From Zelopaecilomyces penicillatus (lineage: Eukaryota; Ascomycota; Sordariomycetes; Hypocreales; Pseudodiploosporaceae), in contig VCCP01000001.1 in assembly GCA_005765155.1 (NCBI GenBank), forward strand, positions 5,022,001-5,086,000: DNA of 64,000 nucleotides. The letters run 5' to 3'. Made by a program: the position numbers and the translations under genes. The notes beneath the pieces are model-generated. The model saw nothing but the letters and a program-made list of their open reading frames with translations, searched no databases and was not told where the DNA came from. How positions within the stretch are numbered: the first letter of the stretch is position 1; each line of letters begins with the position of its first letter. Below, piece by piece: positions 1 to 12,200 of this stretch.

Positions 1-2276
1 CGACTACGCTGGTTCGTCTCTCGTGTTCCCTGTCCCAAACCCCTCGTAGCAGCCGCTCCGCCTCGCCATTAGTGATCTCAACCAGCCGGTGATTGATCTC
101 TGATGCCCGAGCGGAGTAGAATGCATCAGTGTGTAGATCTAGTGGGCAGGTCTGAAAGGCTGTCTGGAACACGTTAGGAATGTAGAGAAATAGTATATCG
201 TAAAACAGATACGCGAATATGGTTCGCACAATACCACCCTCGGCATGATAGCCTTTCCACCCAAGCGTACGAAAGTGGTTCAAGCACATTTCCTCTACAC
301 TGCACTCGCCGTCCGAGTCTAGCTCGTCCAGCCAAATAGTCTTAGTACTGCTGGCCTGACCACCGGGCTTTGGCGGTTCATCTCGCTTGAGCTGGATTCC
401 CTCGACGGAGATTTCCAAGGGCTCGGCCAGACGGACATGCCCAAAATCATGTTGAAGTCGGCGCGGGATGCGAAGTTTCTTTTCGAGTTTGATGATTCTT
501 TTCTGAAGATCATAGTGAAATATGAGATGGCAGTCAGGGTCTTGGAGCCCTGTTTCACAAGTCGCGACAGCAATCGCTCTCCAGTGCTTCTTTTGTTGCT
601 CCAGGTCCTGAGACACTGGATTCTCATCCAGAATTGGCATGTAGTGCTCTTCCATGAGGGCCTTTCGTTGATACCACGCGCCCCTTCGAGCTAAGTGAAA
701 TAGCTTTTGATCCAGAAGCTCGGTCAGTAGAGCGTGCTCTTTGGCATGGCTCTTGAGCTTCCCAAACACAGATGTTGCCTTGTGAATTATGCGAGTGTAT
801 GAATGGGCTGGATTGAACCGCCTCAAATATGCTCCTTCGCCCATCTCATATACTCGACGCTCCTTGTCCGCCTCCTCCTCAACAAGTTCCTTCCAACGAG
901 GATATACCATGTCGAAAACATCAACAACCTTTTGTAAGCCATCCTGGTTTAGAGAACCACTGGATTCCAATTGGTTGTCTACGTTTGCTTCCAGTCGAAT
1001 AGCATTTTCAAACTCCAGTAGATGCATCCGAGACGCAAAAATAGTCGAGGTCCGACATACTATGTATTCGGGGAAATTTCTCCGTGCAATTTTCGCCAGT
1101 ATGATGGTAGTGAGAGATTTTTCTGTCCACTCTGTAGACCTGTAAAAGACTAAATGGACTCGCTCAAAGAGTTTGAACGTCAATGGCGAAAGCCGGATAC
1201 ACGGACCCGAAATGGTGAGGATTTTGGCTAGAAAATGCTGCTCTTGACAGGAATCTTCTCTTCGAAGCTTCACCTTCGGCTTCACAACCACAACATCTAC
1301 AACATCAGAGGTGCTAGAATTGCGACTGTTTTGCCGACTGATTCCCAATGCGGTCAGCCCCGTCTGCTGCTGGCTCATTCGACTGAGGCCCTTGATCAAC
1401 TCCATTTTATTTCGGCCTTGAACTTTGGCCTCCTTGGCCACGGCCTTGAGCTCATCAAGAAACAACAGCGAGGCAGCTTCTTCAACAGTTTTGATGTGCT
1501 CATCTGATATGTCAGCGAATGTAAACGTGGAATCATGTTCAAAATCGTCACATTCCATGCCTGGAATTGGCTTCGGCGTGTTTGTTAAAGTCGTTTGTGG
1601 TAGCTGTCGAACACTTTGAAGCGTTTCGATGGCTAATTCAGGGTCCGCAACATCGTCATAATATCCAAGACGGGAAGAGCGATGCCACGCAGCCGTCTTC
1701 CTCAAGAACAGACGAACATATCTGCTTCGCATGAGCGACATGAATGGCAGCTGACCGTACGACTCACAAATACTGTGCTTCATAATTCAATTCCCTCCAG
1801 TGCCTGAAAACCTCCGCCTCTTTCTCGTCAAATAGGTTTGACTCCTCGTCCAAAACAGCATCTAAAGCGAGATTGAACGCATCGACATAAATCGAACTTC
1901 TCCCTTTGATCCACATCGGCCGTGTCTTTTCAGAGGCACCGTCATTTTTAGCCTCTAACTGTGATGCCCTCAGCGTTTCATATTCTTCAATTGCCTGATT
2001 GCTTGTCTGTGTCGGCGGCAGGACATTTTCCACATCCGTGAACCAACCACCACTTTGACGCCGACTTGCATTGTCAGTGGCAGTTTCGCCAGACCATGGT
2101 TTTCGTGCCTCCAACCCTTTCAAAACAAATTCTGAGTCATTAGATTCAGAATCACTTATTTCTTCCTTCTTGAGTCGCTTCAGGGGTCTTTCAATCTCCG
2201 CCAAACGGGGGGTAGTCGGAGAGTGCTCGCGTGAGCTAGACTGTTTCTTTGGCAACCTTCTCACAAAGGCATCCAT
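1..2276 (-). CDS. fan1: FAN1-type structure-specific nuclease, N-terminal part (gene runs off the left edge)
   Basis: Homologue of Fanconi-associated nuclease 1, which processes branched DNA at interstrand cross-links in the nucleus. The start is ATG at 2276 (MDAFVRRLPKK...). A 46-bp intron at 1722-1767 (GTGAGT...GCAG) joins EAQYL to YVRLFLRKTAAWHR. About 743 residues are visible and the frame is open to base 1. I recognise fungal FAN1 signatures: a VDAFNLALD block followed by LFDEKEAEVFRHW, a SAP-like segment (LFLDELKAVAKEAK), and the LHTDAFYSARASEINHRL block that precedes the nuclease. The catalytic VRR-NUC domain is expected just beyond base 1 and cannot be checked. The N-terminus is basic and serine-rich, as in other fungal members. 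The gene is divergent from the Dpy-30 gene across 316 bp. Family assignment comes from sequence recognition. Confidence 0.88.
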
Positions 2277-2592
2277 AATTGCCAGGCCATCGCCAGCTGA
2301 GGGCCTCCTGCTTCTATTCTACAACAGAGCCGGTCTTTCACACCTACGTCGTCTAATTACGTAGTGGCATGGAAGGAATGGACCGTTAACGCGAAACCGT
2401 GAAGCGGCTGAACGCGAAGTCAGCTGACCGAGCATCTCCTTGAAGCTAAGCTGTCTGTATAAGCCCTGTTGCCCCCCACCTTTCACCATTGAGTGAGCAC
2501 TACCGCCAATGTTCAGCGCATAGTAACGGTGTAACTGCTGCATGTAATGAATCTGTGAACAAGCGCAATTGACAAAGAGGCACATCACAACA
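2277..2592. promoter_or_regulatory. Divergent promoter FAN1 / SDC1
   Basis: This 316-bp spacer lies between two divergent start codons and must hold both promoters. It contains two copies of AACGCGAA (2388-2395 and 2411-2418), 23 bp apart. This resembles the ACGCG core bound by MBF/E2F-like G1/S regulators in yeasts. A role in cell-cycle control of the repair gene is inference. I see no clear TATA box. Confidence 0.4.
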
Positions 2593-3194
2593 ATGGCAGA
2601 CGAAATTCCCAAATCTCAAACTCTCCCGGAAGTCCCTTTGGTCTCCATTTCAAACGATGAAACGCCCAGCAGCACGCCTGCGCCAGCAGTGCAATTGAAC
2701 CATGGCCCGGATACACCCCAACTCGACACCATAATGTCTGACGCACCAACAGATCAAGCTGCGGTAAGGCCAATTTTTTGCTGTTCATGACAGCCATACG
2801 AAAATTCACAACATGCCCTCTTTGAATCTCAATAACGAATCCAAAGCAGTCTCCCGCGCCGGCAACATTTGCTCCAAGCCCAGCGCCAGGTCGCACCGGA
2901 ACTCCAGCCCAAGGCTCTAGAGCAGCCTCTGTGCACCCAGATCCAGGCTTTACCATGCCAACAGAAGCGGCCCCTCATGGAGACTCGACAAGAAGATATT
3001 TGAATACCAAAGTGACGGGTGTTTTGTTGGAAGGCATGAAACAGCTAGCAAAAGATCAGTATGTGGCTTTGGATTGGCTCAATCAATTTATACTACAAAG
3101 GCTTGACTAACAAATTCTTAGGCCGGATGACCCTCTGCGTGTTTTGGGCGAATTCTTGCTACAAAAGTCAAGAGAGATAGAAGGAACAAGCTGA
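2593..3194 (+). CDS. sdc1: COMPASS subunit Sdc1 / Dpy-30 domain protein
   Basis: Small subunit of the COMPASS histone H3 lysine-4 methyltransferase. Three exons: 2593-2763, 2850-3058 and 3122-3194, giving 150 residues. Introns 2764-2849 and 3059-3121 have GTAAGG/GTATGT donors and CAG/TAG acceptors, and both joins keep the frame. Residues 1 to about 100 are low-complexity and rich in Pro, Ala and Ser. The last 45 residues form the Dpy-30 helix pair (YLNTKVTGVLLEGMKQLAK, then QPDDPLRVLGEFLLQKS), which dimerises and binds the Ash2/Bre2 subunit in known complexes. An in-frame upstream ATG at 2569 would add eight residues (MTKRHITT). I chose 2593 because MADEI... looks like a conventional start, but this is not decided. 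The gene is convergent with RPS13. Confidence 0.85.
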
Positions 3195-3483
3195 GGATGG
3201 ATCATGTTCGAGTAGTGCAGCAAAAGTAACATAAAAAGCGGGCGTTGGGAGGTTTCATTTTCTTGTCATGGGCTAAAATGGGTTGGTTACACCAAGTCGC
3301 AAATACATATTTGAACAGTCAATTGCTTTCAATTTGAGCATTGAGCTGCTATTCAGGTCGTATCAAGACCGGCCCACATGCATCATGGCTCTAAATGCAG
3401 GATTTTTCCGTAGATTGTCCCCAAACTCCAAGACCCGGGAACCCTCCCTCCGTAATGCGTCATCGCCTCATATTGTTCCTCCT

Positions 3484-4216
3484 TTATGCGACAATGGTGC
3501 TGGCAGTGGCAGATTCGTACTTCCAGGTAGGGGGCAGGATGCCGACGGTCTTGTAGTAACGGGCCAGACGGTGAATTCGCGACTCGATAAGAATGAGGCG
3601 GAACTTGGAGTCCTTGTCCTTGCGGTTGCGCTCAAGATGCTTGCGGACGGCAACGGCCTAGAGAAAAAAAGGTGTGAGCATACAAATCTCATGTTGGCTG
3701 TGCAGATTCGTTCCGAAAATCATGCAACTAACCTTCTTGATCAACATGTACAGGTCCTCGGGGATATCGGGGGCGAGGCCTATTGATTTCACTCTGTCAG
3801 TCTTGACCGCACAGAGGCATTGATAGAGAATATTTCTCCATCATAAAAAGATGTATAATGTATCCACCACCACATCCGTTGTTCGTTTAGGGAATCGTAC
3901 CGCTGGACTTGAGGATTCGGAGAATTCGGTTACCTAGTCGCTTGTTAATAATTTGTTCGCCAATTTTTTTGGGTCTTTTGAGCGTGTCGCATCAAAAGAA
4001 GAAGAAACCCATACCAGTGACAACCTTGACCTGGGCGACACCGTGAGAGTCACGCAGGATGACACCAATCTGCGAAGGGGTAGCACCCTTCTTGGCCAGC
4101 TTGCAGATCTGCTCGACGACCTGCTCGGGGGTGGTCTTCAACCACGCCGGGGGAGCGCGCGAGTAGGGAACCGCGGAGGCAGAAATGCCCTTGCCCTTGC
4201 TGTGAAGTCTACCCAT
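3484..4216 (-). CDS. rps13: 40S ribosomal protein S13 (uS15)
   Basis: Component of the small ribosomal subunit, family uS15. Four exons read on the minus strand: 4216-4015, 3933-3901, 3779-3733 and 3657-3484. They encode 151 residues, the usual length of eukaryotic S13. The introns are 81, 121 and 75 bp, and exon 2 is only 33 nt. The protein begins MGRLHSKGKGISASAVPYSR, continues through WLKTTPEQVVEQICKLAKKG and NRILRILKSSGLAPDIPEDL, and ends in YESATASTIVA. All of these are hallmarks of the family. The codon choice is C-ending and strongly biased, as expected for a highly expressed gene. The first ATG of the conserved protein is used. Its 3' end is convergent with the Dpy-30 gene 289 bp away. 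Confidence 0.97.
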
Positions 4217-5093
4217 CTTGGCGGTGTTGTGGTTGTGCTGGAAATGTTAGAGTTCGAATTGTCGACCACGAAGCTGAGACTCGTCTTCTTGATTGTGTGG
4301 AGCAAGAAATTTTCGCTTAGTTAGGGCAGAGGCAATGTGCCGTGCCTTCTGTGTGCACGGACCATGCAATCCCCACGTGATTGGATATCGGCAAAGTGGG
4401 GCTTTCGGAGACGCGCTGGACGTCTTAGTTGCCGCGACTTTTTCTTCCCAAGAAAAATTTCTTCCGTATTCCTTACCGATATTCGGGATCAATGAGCTTC
4501 GCCCGTCATGAATTTATGACATGGCGTGCCACCCTACGACGAGGATGCTGTACTAACTGGTAAGTCAATTATCTTCTCTGCGTCAACCCTCCCCCATCGC
4601 CTTCACAACCACCACCTTTCATGATGATAGAACACTTTTGTTATATATTTCTGGTACCTCTTATGTTAGAGCTCTCGGGCTCGATGAATAAACTGGACTT
4701 CTGACCCAAGGTTTTCCACCTTCATTTTACGACACGCATGGTTTGCATTTAGCACAGGTTGCTAACAGCTTCAGATCCTTTAGCAGTATTGTTATCAACC
4801 AGTTGTTGTAGTTCATTAGCATACAAATAGCATCAGTCCTTTTTAATTGAAGAAAGATTATCCCACTGAAATCATTTGCACTTAGTTCGCCTGTACCTCT
4901 CAACCTACCGGGCTTTGCCCTGTTACCGGTCCATATCTACTGTTTTACATTTGGATGCGCTACGCTGTTCATGACTCCAGCGCAAGCTAGGCTTCCGTAA
5001 CCAATCCCCAGCTCTGCCTTGCTCGCAGATAAAGTGTGGATCTGAGTAAACAAATTGACCTTGCATGTAATACATACACCTTGACTGCCTTCC
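4217..5093. other. Intergenic spacer: RPS13 promoter and U2AF 3' flank
   Basis: 877 bp without a supported gene. The part next to 4217 is the RPS13 5' leader and promoter. The part next to 5093 is the 3' flank of the U2AF gene. Short open frames here show no family features. Confidence 0.6.
4374..4384 (-). promoter_or_regulatory. E-box abutting a CCAAT box upstream of RPS13
   Basis: CACGTG (4374-4379) is followed directly by ATTGG (4380-4384), which is CCAAT on the minus strand. The pair lies about 160 bp upstream of the RPS13 start codon. CACGTG is the site of bHLH factors such as Cbf1, and CCAAT is the site of the Hap complex. Function is inferred from position and motif identity only. Confidence 0.4.
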
Positions 5094-7111
5094 TTACCAA
5101 GCACCAACATCAAAGTTTTCCTGATAGCTGTTAGTACATATCATAGCTGATTCTGGTGAAAATTTGGCGAGTCTTACCTCGGGGAAAAAGGTCGCCACGA
5201 CAGTTCTGTCGGCAAATTTCCTCCCTGCCAATGCTGTAAGGGCTTTGGTTGCTGAATCTTTTGAGTCAAACTTCACGTAGATCTTTCCCACGCCAGCAGA
5301 CTGCCTGCTGCCACCAGATGGACGAGGCACCTTGAGCTCCAGGACAGATCCAAACTTGGCACACTCTTCCTGGACGTCTTCACAGATTTCTGATTCCCAA
5401 TGTTAGTCTCGGATGTAGGCATAGTTAAAAGAGTTGACATACCGTCATAATCCTCGCCGTCCATAAGCTCCTCATGGGTCACCATGTTGAGAAGCTGAAT
5501 CACACGGCTCGTCTCAATGTCGGCAGAAGTTTGGGATGCGAGACCGCTGATGGCAGTGATGCCCATGTCGAAATTGGCAACCTGAGTAGGGCCAATACTA
5601 GCCTTACCCACTCTCAATTTCTTGCCGCCTACATCCATTCCATTCAATGTACTAAGAGCTGGCTCATTTGCCGTCGTCGGCTCAAGATACTCGGTAAATG
5701 CAATGCCCTGCGTGAGTTAGTAACGGCGCATCATTTGCAGAAGAAACGAAAGAAACCATACCCTTGACTCATCAGTGCTTCGATCTTTAACAAGAACGAA
5801 GGATTTAGGCTTGCCAAATGCCGCAAGAAGTTCGAGAACTTGGTCCTCATTTAAAAATGTGGGGATATTCGTGATGGACAGCTTGTGCACTGTATCTGGA
5901 ACAACGTTTGACACGACTTCTGGGTCATAGACAAACTCATCAGGCACTGCAGGGACAACATAGTCCTTTGGTCGACGAATGCGAAGACCTTGGCTGTCGC
6001 TATTAGATGTCCCGTCCATTGCATCATCCGCTTCCATGGTGATGCCGTCGAAGGTAAGGGCAACAGTCGCGTCAATGGCATTTCTGAACTCCAGCACAGC
6101 AAAGTTTCTTTCTTGAGAGAACTGGCAAAGCACACAGGGGTCTGTACTTTCAATGACATTCAAGCCATTCAACTGCAGGTTGAAGAACGACATCAGGTTT
6201 TCATCGGCTGTGCCTTCGGGAATGTTCTCAACCAAGAGACGCTTGGCCTGGCGGGAGTTATTGGCCTTCAAGCCTGCACTTGTTACCTGGCCACCGGGCT
6301 GGTTCATAAAAGCCTGGAGTTTGGTAGGGTCCATAGGCTGCTGTCGAGGAGCCCCGGGAAGAGGAAACATTCCTGAAAGCTTGGCCTGTTCAGCTGTGAC
6401 GAGTTCATATCCCGGGGGCTTGATATCCCATTGCGTCAAACGGCGTTTGCGCTCTAGAATCGGCACAATGTCCGTCAAGTCGGGTGTCGGTTCTCGTTTC
6501 TTTGGTGGAGATGGACTGCGTCGGGCTTCCTGACGCGCGAATCCGTCGTCGCGTCGTTCTCTGCCGCCGCGCCGGCGGTCGTCAAACGGGTCTCTATCTC
6601 GTCTGGCTGGCCTTTCTTCGTCATCACGACGAGCATCTCTACGGAAAGAACCTCGATCACGATCACGGTCCCACTCGCGCTCACCTCCACGCTCGGCTCC
6701 ACGATCAGCGCCGCGCTCACCACCTCGTTCACCTCTGCGATCGGCTCCACGCTCGCCCTGACGATCACGTCCAGAGGAGTAACGGTCTTCGCGTTCCCGA
6801 TCACGATGGTTTCGGCTTGAAGAGTAGGCGTCTACATCTCCCTCTTGGCGGCGATGGCCTCCTCGATGTTCTGGAGACCTAGAGCGTCTTCGATCACGGT
6901 CTCTGTGTCGGTCGCGACGATCGTCCCTGTCGTTTCTAGAAGCCTAAAAACAGGTTAGATAAGCATCAAAAGCGACAATTGGCTCACGAACAGGATAATC
7001 TCGGCGACTTCGCCCATCTGTATTGACGCGAACTTGGTTAGTGATGCACTCAAAAACGGTCAAGGGATTGACGCGAGACAAACCTCGAGATGAATAGCTG
7101 TCACCGTTCAT
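5094..7111 (-). CDS. Splicing factor U2AF large subunit (U2AF65 / Prp2)
   Basis: Binds the polypyrimidine tract at 3' splice sites and recruits the U2 snRNP. Six exons on the minus strand: 7111-7084, 7032-6992, 6943-5762, 5707-5443, 5389-5178 and 5120-5094, giving 584 residues. All introns are 48-57 bp. Residues 1-178 are an Arg/Asp/Glu/Ser-rich RS-like region. A U2AF-type ligand motif follows, with Trp195 in LTQWDIKPPGYE. RRM1 is at about 258-347 (RLLVENIP), RRM2 at about 377-460 (LSITNIP), and a C-terminal UHM runs from about 480 with the RKF loop (AGRKFADR) and the ending NFDVGAW. The start at 7111 (MNGDSYSSR) was chosen because it directly precedes the RS region. An upstream in-frame ATG at 7183 is possible. 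Introns 7033-7083 and 5121-5177 are multiples of three without stops. The gene is divergent from OGG1. Confidence 0.92.
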
Positions 7112-7580
7112 TCTTGCGGTAGTTTCTCGCAAGTTTGGGCGATCAACAGGCTGATTGAACTGATGAAGGCGAGTGTGTGGCAAGCAATGGCAGTGGATGA
7201 ATCTGCATCGAGGTTCCTACCAACAAAAGCTCCCTATGATTATTTGCAGATGAGGCTGGAGCTTTTTTACGGGACACACGCTTACCCTGTTGTGGATTAG
7301 TCACATGCCTGAGCCGCTTGTTAACTGGCTCACATTGTGGCTGCACTGTGGCTGCGACTTGTTCTGTGGACTTTGCGAAAGTGGCGCGGTGAGTTGCGCT
7401 GCTTGTGTCTCAAGATGATCTCAATACACTGCTCTGTGATTGTTTCTATTGCTTCACATCTCGCCAATCTACTCTCCCCCAAGCTCCGCCATCGGCAGTC
7501 AGTCATTGGCTCCTCTGAATTTTAAATCAGTCCAATTCCTGATTGGAACTACGTTGCTAGCAGCTCTAATTGAGAACAGC
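7112..7580. promoter_or_regulatory. Divergent promoter U2AF / OGG1 with a CCAAT cluster
   Basis: 469 bp between two divergent genes. Four CCAAT boxes lie within about 85 bp: CCAAT at 7464-7468 and 7532-7536, and ATTGG at 7505-7509 and 7542-7546. The last two form an inverted repeat with 6-bp arms TCCAAT/ATTGGA (7531-7547) around five bases. CCAAT is the Hap2/3/5 binding site in fungi. Which gene it drives cannot be told, though the cluster is nearer OGG1. Confidence 0.5.
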
Positions 7581-8868
7581 ATGAAGCAGATTACACACTG
7601 GCGCAAATTGCCAGTAAGTCTTGCCGAGCTTTGCATTGACACAACATTACGATGCGGCCAATCATTCAGATGGCGCAAGATCGATGACGAATGGTTCGTC
7701 TATAGCCCTTGACATTCCTCTCAACATCATAATTTGAGTTAACTGGTGTAGGACGTGCACCCTGCATGGGCGTATATTGTCTTTAAAGCAAGATGACACA
7801 TACGTGCACTATAAAACAACTTGGCCAAATGTGCCGGCCCAAGTACCACTGATTGACGATACGGAGGCTTTGCTTCGGCATTATTTCAGCCTTCATCTTG
7901 ACCTTCGCTCTCTGTATGATCAGTGGTCAAAGGATGATCCCAACTTTGGCAGAAAAGCCCCTGAATTCTCGGGAGTTCGCATCTTGAGCCAAGATGCTTG
8001 GGAGGCACTGTTATGCTTCATTTGCAGTAGCAACAACAACATATCGCGAATTTGTCAGATGGTAAATCATGATTTGAAGAGTTCGTTTAGAAACATACTG
8101 ACCAATTCCCCCTAGGCCCACAAGCTATGCAAGTATTACGGGCCCTTGATTGCCCACATTGGGGACGAGGCCATGCACGATTTCCCCACCCCTGAAGCTC
8201 TCACAGGAACTGAAGTCGAATCGCACTTGCGAGAGCTCGGGTTTGGTTATCGGGCAAAGTACATCGTTGACACAGCTCGCATAATTGCTTTGGAAAAACC
8301 AGCTATGTGGCTAGAGACGTTGCGGAATCCCGGAGTCCCTTCTCTCCCCTCCCAGAAGCCTTCGGTTAATGATTCACCGCCAACTTATAAAGAGGCACAC
8401 TCTGCTCTCTTAACCCTGAAAGGGGTTGGGCCAAAGGTCGCAGATTGTGTCTGTCTCATGGGCCTTGGGTGGGGAGAATCTGTACCAGTAGACACACATA
8501 TTTGGCAGATTGCTCAAAGGGATTACAAGTTTGGTAAAACTCGCACTAAGACTTTTAATAAAGCAACATACGATGCTGTTGGTGATCATTTCAGGGCCAT
8601 TTGGGGGAAGTACGCGGGCTGGGCTCATTCAGTACTTTTCACAGCGGATCTTCGAGAATTCGCAAATCCATCGCCCAAAAAGGCTATCAAAACGATGATT
8701 GAAACAAAAATAAAACTGGAAGAGGAGGAAAGCCCACCGGATAAGAAGAAGAGGACTCTGTTGATGTTGGGAGAAGTGGTGAAGATTGAGACGAAGGATT
8801 TGAAGAGGGAAATAACTGAAGAAAGTGATCAAACAAGCAAAAGGCGTCGAACTCGGTCACGACCATAA
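7581..8868 (+). CDS. ogg1: 8-oxoguanine DNA glycosylase/AP lyase
   Basis: Removes 8-oxoguanine paired with cytosine in base-excision repair. Three exons: 7581-7693, 7752-8061 and 8116-8868, giving 391 residues. Both joins restore conserved text: EWTCTLHGRILSLKQDD across intron 1, and ISRICQMAHKLCKYYG across intron 2. The N-terminal OGG domain (LRCGQSFRW) precedes the helix-hairpin-helix GPD motif LKGVGPKVADCVCLMGL...VPVDTHIWQIAQRDY. Lys248 is predicted to be the Schiff-base nucleophile and Asp267 the catalytic aspartate, one residue offset from the human numbering. The last 60 residues are basic, with KKKR and KRRRTRSR clusters that may be nuclear signals. The C-terminus is longer than in human OGG1. 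SF3B1 follows 415 bp downstream on the same strand. Confidence 0.95.
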
Positions 8869-9283
8869 GTTTCATTGGTAAGGCGAGCAATACTGATAGT
8901 ACCAGCAACTAAAAGAAGTAATTGCTAGTCATGTTTCGTTTGTCCAGTGATGATATAAATGTAGAACAATATTGAGCAAACAGTAAAGTTGGAATCAAAG
9001 CGAAAATAGCAACTACTAGGTCATAATCATTTCAAAGCACGCTGGTTGAGGGTAGGCTTGGTAGGGTAGACAAACGTCGCGTCAGTGCAGGCAATCAAAG
9101 CGGCTAAACATCGGCTGCGGCCCTTGGCGCTCGAGACTTTTTGCCTCCTGGCCTTCGAAAACTCACTTCCCGAGCTCCATCCACGGCCAATTTCCAAGGA
9201 TCCATCTCCATGCGCAACGGTATCGTTGAGATCGCCTCTTGTACCTCGGAACCGGGATGAAGCTGCAGAATCGATGAGCCAAG
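8869..9283. other. Spacer OGG1 to SF3B1
   Basis: 415 bp that hold the OGG1 3' flank and the SF3B1 promoter and leader. I see no clear TATA box and no open frame with family features. Confidence 0.5.
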
Positions 9284-12200
9284 ATGTCTGATTCGGATTT
9301 CGAGACAATCAAGAAGCTCCAGCAGGAGCGCAATGCTCTAGCTGCCGCGAAGCAGGGCTCACGCGCCTGGGATGCCTCGAATCAACGCACCGACTCCACG
9401 AAGCAGAAGCTTACTGATAGCGCCGATAATGAGCTTTACGATCAAAGCGGGCCAGATAAATTCTCTGGATATCATGCCTCGCTACCGATGGGGGATGATG
9501 AAGACATGGATGATGTCGACAACACGCACAGGCTCGTTGGCCAGTACACAGCCTCACGCGAAATGATTGATGAGTTTTCCCGAGGCGATGGCGTAGAAGA
9601 AGACGACATGTTCGCCGGACAAGGCGAGAAGAGCGGGCGTATCATTGATCGCGAAACCGACTACCAGAAACGCAGATTCAACCGGGCGCTCACGCCAACC
9701 CGAGCTGATCCATTCGCTGAGAATCACCAGGCCGGCGCAACTGCAAATGGGACAAACTATCGCGAGATCATGGAAACCCGTGATCTTGAAAGGGAGGAGG
9801 AAAGAGTCCTACGCGAGATTCGCGCGAAACTGGAGGGCGGAGCTGATGGTGAAGAACCCACGCCCACTCTCACAAATGGCGATGAAGAAGAACCTGATGC
9901 GGAGTCTGCAGATGCTGCTGCATCTGGGCGGAAACGAAAGAAGAGATGGGATGTGTCTGTAACAAAAAACGAGGATTCCGTTGCAGAGGATGCAAACGAT
10001 ACTGCAAAGCCAAAACGCTCTCGATGGGATCAGACACCGTCCATTGGCGCTCCGGACGGAACCGATGCTCCTAAAAAGCGCTCTCGATGGGATCAGGCGC
10101 CTTCTGCGACACCCATGGGTAATCAAGGACTTGCCACCCCTATGCACCAGTCTCAGGCTCCTGCGCTACCGACGACTTTTGGCCTTGATCTCTCAGGACG
10201 CAACATGCCTCTGAGTGACGAGGAGCTCGATCTACTCTTGCCCGGAGAGAACGATGGCTACAAGATCTTGGTTCCGCCACCTGGGTATGAACCCGTCCGA
10301 GCACCAGCCCACAAGCTCATGGCAACACCCGCCCCGCAGACAGGATTCATGATGCAAGACCCTGATCAGGTTCGACTGGGAGGAAAGCCGCTACCCGCTG
10401 AGATTCCTGGTGTTGGTGACTTACAGTTCTTCAAACCTGAGGATATGGCATACTTTGGAAAACTCACAGACGGATCTGACGAGAACGCCCTCACAGTCGA
10501 CGAAATGAAGGAACGAAAAATCATGAGGCTCTTACTTAAGATCAAGAATGGAACGCCACCGATGCGAAAAACAGCGTTGCGTCAGATTACTGACAACGCA
10601 AGACAATTTGGAGCCGGCCCATTGTTTGACCAGATCTTGCCTTTACTCATGGAGAAGACACTGGAGGATCAGGAACGTCATTTGCTTGTCAAGGTTATCG
10701 ACAGAATCTTGTACAAACTTGACGATTTGGTGCGCCCCTATGTGCATAAAATCCTCGTCGTCATTGAGCCGCTGCTTATTGACCAAGACTACTATGCCCG
10801 AGTAGAGGGTCGCGAGATTATTTCTAATCTTAGTAAAGCTGCTGGTCTTGCTACGATGATCAGCACCATGCGTCCTGATATCGACCACGTCGATGAATAC
10901 GTTCGAAATACCACAGCAAGAGCCTTTGCTGTGGTAGCGTCTGCTCTGGGCATTCCAGCCTTACTCCCCTTTTTGAGGGCCGTTTGCCGAAGCAAGAAAT
11001 CATGGCAGGCTAGACATACCGGTGTGAAGATTGTACAACAAATTCCTATCCTTATGGGATGTGCAGTTTTACCCCATCTGAAAGGTCTAGTTGACTGTAT
11101 TGGCCCAAATCTCAGTGATGAACAAACCAAAGTTAGGACTGTCACCAGTCTCGCCATAGCGGCTTTGGCAGAAGCATCCAACCCTTACGGTATTGAAAGC
11201 TTTGACGATATCTTGAATCCGCTCTGGACTGGCGCTCGCAAACAACGAGGCAAGGGCCTGGCTGGATTCCTCAAGGCCGTTGGGTATATCATCCCTCTGA
11301 TGGATGAAGAATATGCCAATTACTATACCAGTCAAATCATGGAAATTTTGCTCAGAGAATTCTCTTCCCCAGATGAGGAGATGAAGAAAGTTGTCCTCAA
11401 AGTGGTTTCCCAATGTGCAGGCACTGAGGGTGTAACCGCAGGATACCTCAAGGAGCACGTTTTGGATGAGTTCTTCAAGAGTTTCTGGGTACGACGAATG
11501 GCATTGGATAAGCGCAACTACAGACAGGTCGTAGAGACCACTGTTGATATCGGCCAGAAAGTCGGAGTAAGCGAGATTGTGGAAAGAATTGTGAACAACC
11601 TGAAGGACGAAAGCGAAGCCTACCGGAAGATGACGGTCGAGACGATCGAGAAGATCGTAGCCAGCTTGGGTGCAGCTGATGTTGGAGAGCGGCTGGAGGA
11701 GCGTTTGGTGGACGGCATTCTTCATGCGTTCCAAGAGCAGAGCGTCGAAGACATTGTTATGCTCAATGGCTTTGGTTCTGTAGTGAATGCCCTCGGAACA
11801 CGTTGCAAGCCTTACCTGCCACAGATAGTCAGCACTATCCTCTGGAGGCTGAACAACAAATCGGCCACAGTTCGTCAGCAGGCGGCAGATCTCATTTCCC
11901 GAATTGCCATGGTGATGAAGCAATGTGGCGAAGATGCGCTGATGGGCAAGCTGGGTATTGTTCTCTACGAATATTTGGGTGAAGAATACCCCGAAGTTCT
12001 TGGATCGATCCTCGGCGCCTTGCGATCAATTGTCACTGTCGTTGGTATCGCTCAGATGCAACCCCCTATCAAGGATCTTTTGCCTCGTCTAACGCCTATT
12101 CTTCGCAACCGTCACGAAAAGGTGCAGGAGAATACGATTGACTTGGTCGGCCGTATTGCAGACCGCGGACCGGAGAGTGTCAACGCCCGAGAGTGGATGC

